Assembly (NCBI GenBank): GCA_013400155.1 | Contig: VXBM01001312.1 | Location: forward strand, 124,001 to 188,000 | From: Helopsaltes ochotensis | Lineage: Eukaryota > Chordata > Aves > Passeriformes > Locustellidae | Reading direction: 5' to 3' | DNA: 64,000 nucleotides | Part shown: one piece after another, positions 63,191 through 64,000 of the stretch | Layout of the letters: each line of letters starts with the position of its first letter | Numbering within the stretch: position 1 is the stretch's first letter | The notes under the pieces: model-generated | Told to the model about the DNA's origin: nothing | Seen by the model: only the letters and a program-made list of their open reading frames with translations | The model's database searches: none | Position numbers and translations under genes: made by a program

Positions 63191-64000
63191 ATTAAACTAT
63201 TCTTTTGACCTCAGTAGTGCAACATTTGTGGTTTAGAGTAGACTGTAACCATCCAGCCCACCTTCCTTCTGCAAAATCTACTATTAATTACTAATGGTAT
63301 TGATGGATTGATCTTGATTTTCTCTTTCCAAGTAAAACCTTACATTTTGCCTCAAAAACAGTCCAACTTCTTGTTTAACTGTCCAAGGAATAGCTTTGGG
63401 GTGGAGGCTGTACTCCTTGCCAACACCAATTGCCTTGTGGAAAGCTTTCTGGCTTAGGAAGTACTGAATACTTCAACACCTATCACAGCTTTTCCTCTTC
63501 TTTTCTAAAAGATGTTTAATCTACATTTGGGCAGGTACTTTAAATGGAGTGGGAACTCTTGCTGGGAAATGGGAGAAGAGACCTCCTTGTGCAAATAACC
63601 TTAAAGCCCCTAACAGCCTTTCCTGAAGGCTGCAGATGAGAAACCACTAATTTTGGCATGACACAGGGAAGTCAAGTCCAGCATTAGCAGACTTTTCTAG
63701 TTCACATCACAGCTGACCTCTCTACACAATATATACTCAAAGCATATTTGTTGTTTCTGGAAGAATTGTGTCTGACAGAAGAGCTGTCTCTTGAAAATTC
63801 AGGGTAGCTATTCATCAGAATAGATGTCAAAAGCTTTGGGCATGAGCACTCAGGCAAAGCCTTCTTTCTGACAAAAAATATTTTCTTTATTGATGCAGAT
63901 AAAGATGACAGGCTTGACTGATTGTTGTTCAGTTTCATGCTGTTAATATTTGCCTGCATTTTACAAAATAATCCTGCATTTGCAGCACTTCATAGTTTGG

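Larger units (their letters stand above)
57611..64000. other. Unique AT-rich sequence to the window end
   Basis: No transposon or gene recognised. One segment with splice-like borders (61608-61756) is listed separately. A short AAAAC run lies near 63169-63190. Confidence 0.5.

Noticed and set aside
1..64000. Operons, CRISPR arrays, phage or bacterial mobile elements
   Set aside because: None seen; repeat content is avian and there is no prokaryotic gene organisation.

Overview
The window looks like non-coding nuclear DNA from a bird, most likely a passerine. The evidence is the repeat content. There are about ten CR1 LINE pieces, several ending in the avian CR1 3' tail (ATTCTGTG-type octamers). 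One short SINE has a tRNA-Ile-derived head and a CR1-type tail, matching the layout of TguSINE1, first described from zebra finch. There are also four solo LTRs of avian type. The background is AT-rich and dense in stop codons. I found no operon, tRNA or rRNA gene, CRISPR array or convincing protein-coding gene. The longest open frames lie inside repeats or in GC-rich patches. The window could be intergenic or lie inside a very large intron; the sequence does not say which.

Layout. 1-6 kb: mostly unique sequence with a solo LTR at 3.1-3.5 kb (minus strand) and a small ATCC repeat. 6.03-6.48 kb: a 360-base assembly gap whose right edge is a GGAA microsatellite. 6.5-15.8 kb: unique sequence. 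15.8-17 kb: a CR1 3' end next to an ancient LINE reverse-transcriptase remnant, both on the minus strand. 18.3-20.5 kb: two plus-strand CR1 pieces and a 13-bp perfect inverted repeat between them. 22.4-22.9 kb: a minus-strand solo LTR with octamer, TATA and poly(A) signals. 27.3-33.4 kb: a CR1 3' end, the best preserved CR1 copy (30.5-31.6 kb) carrying an 80-bp insert that is also found 560 bp upstream, and the SINE. 35-38.4 kb: two minus-strand CR1 pieces and a weak exon-like open frame. 44.9-45.2 kb: a 290-bp solo LTR with a G-run. 47.6-50.7 kb: a CR1 3' end, then a 1.5-kb ERVL-like solo LTR inserted into another CR1 with a perfect 5-bp target duplication. 57.5 kb: a last CR1 3' end. The remaining sequence to 64 kb shows nothing I can name.

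No genes work together here. What can be read is the history of retroelement insertion: an old LINE layer, later CR1 and SINE copies, and LTR elements reduced to solo LTRs, one of them nested in a CR1. I see no evidence for a new biological system. The items most worth checking are the 80-bp duplicated segment, the nested LTR, the two exon-like segments and the hairpin.
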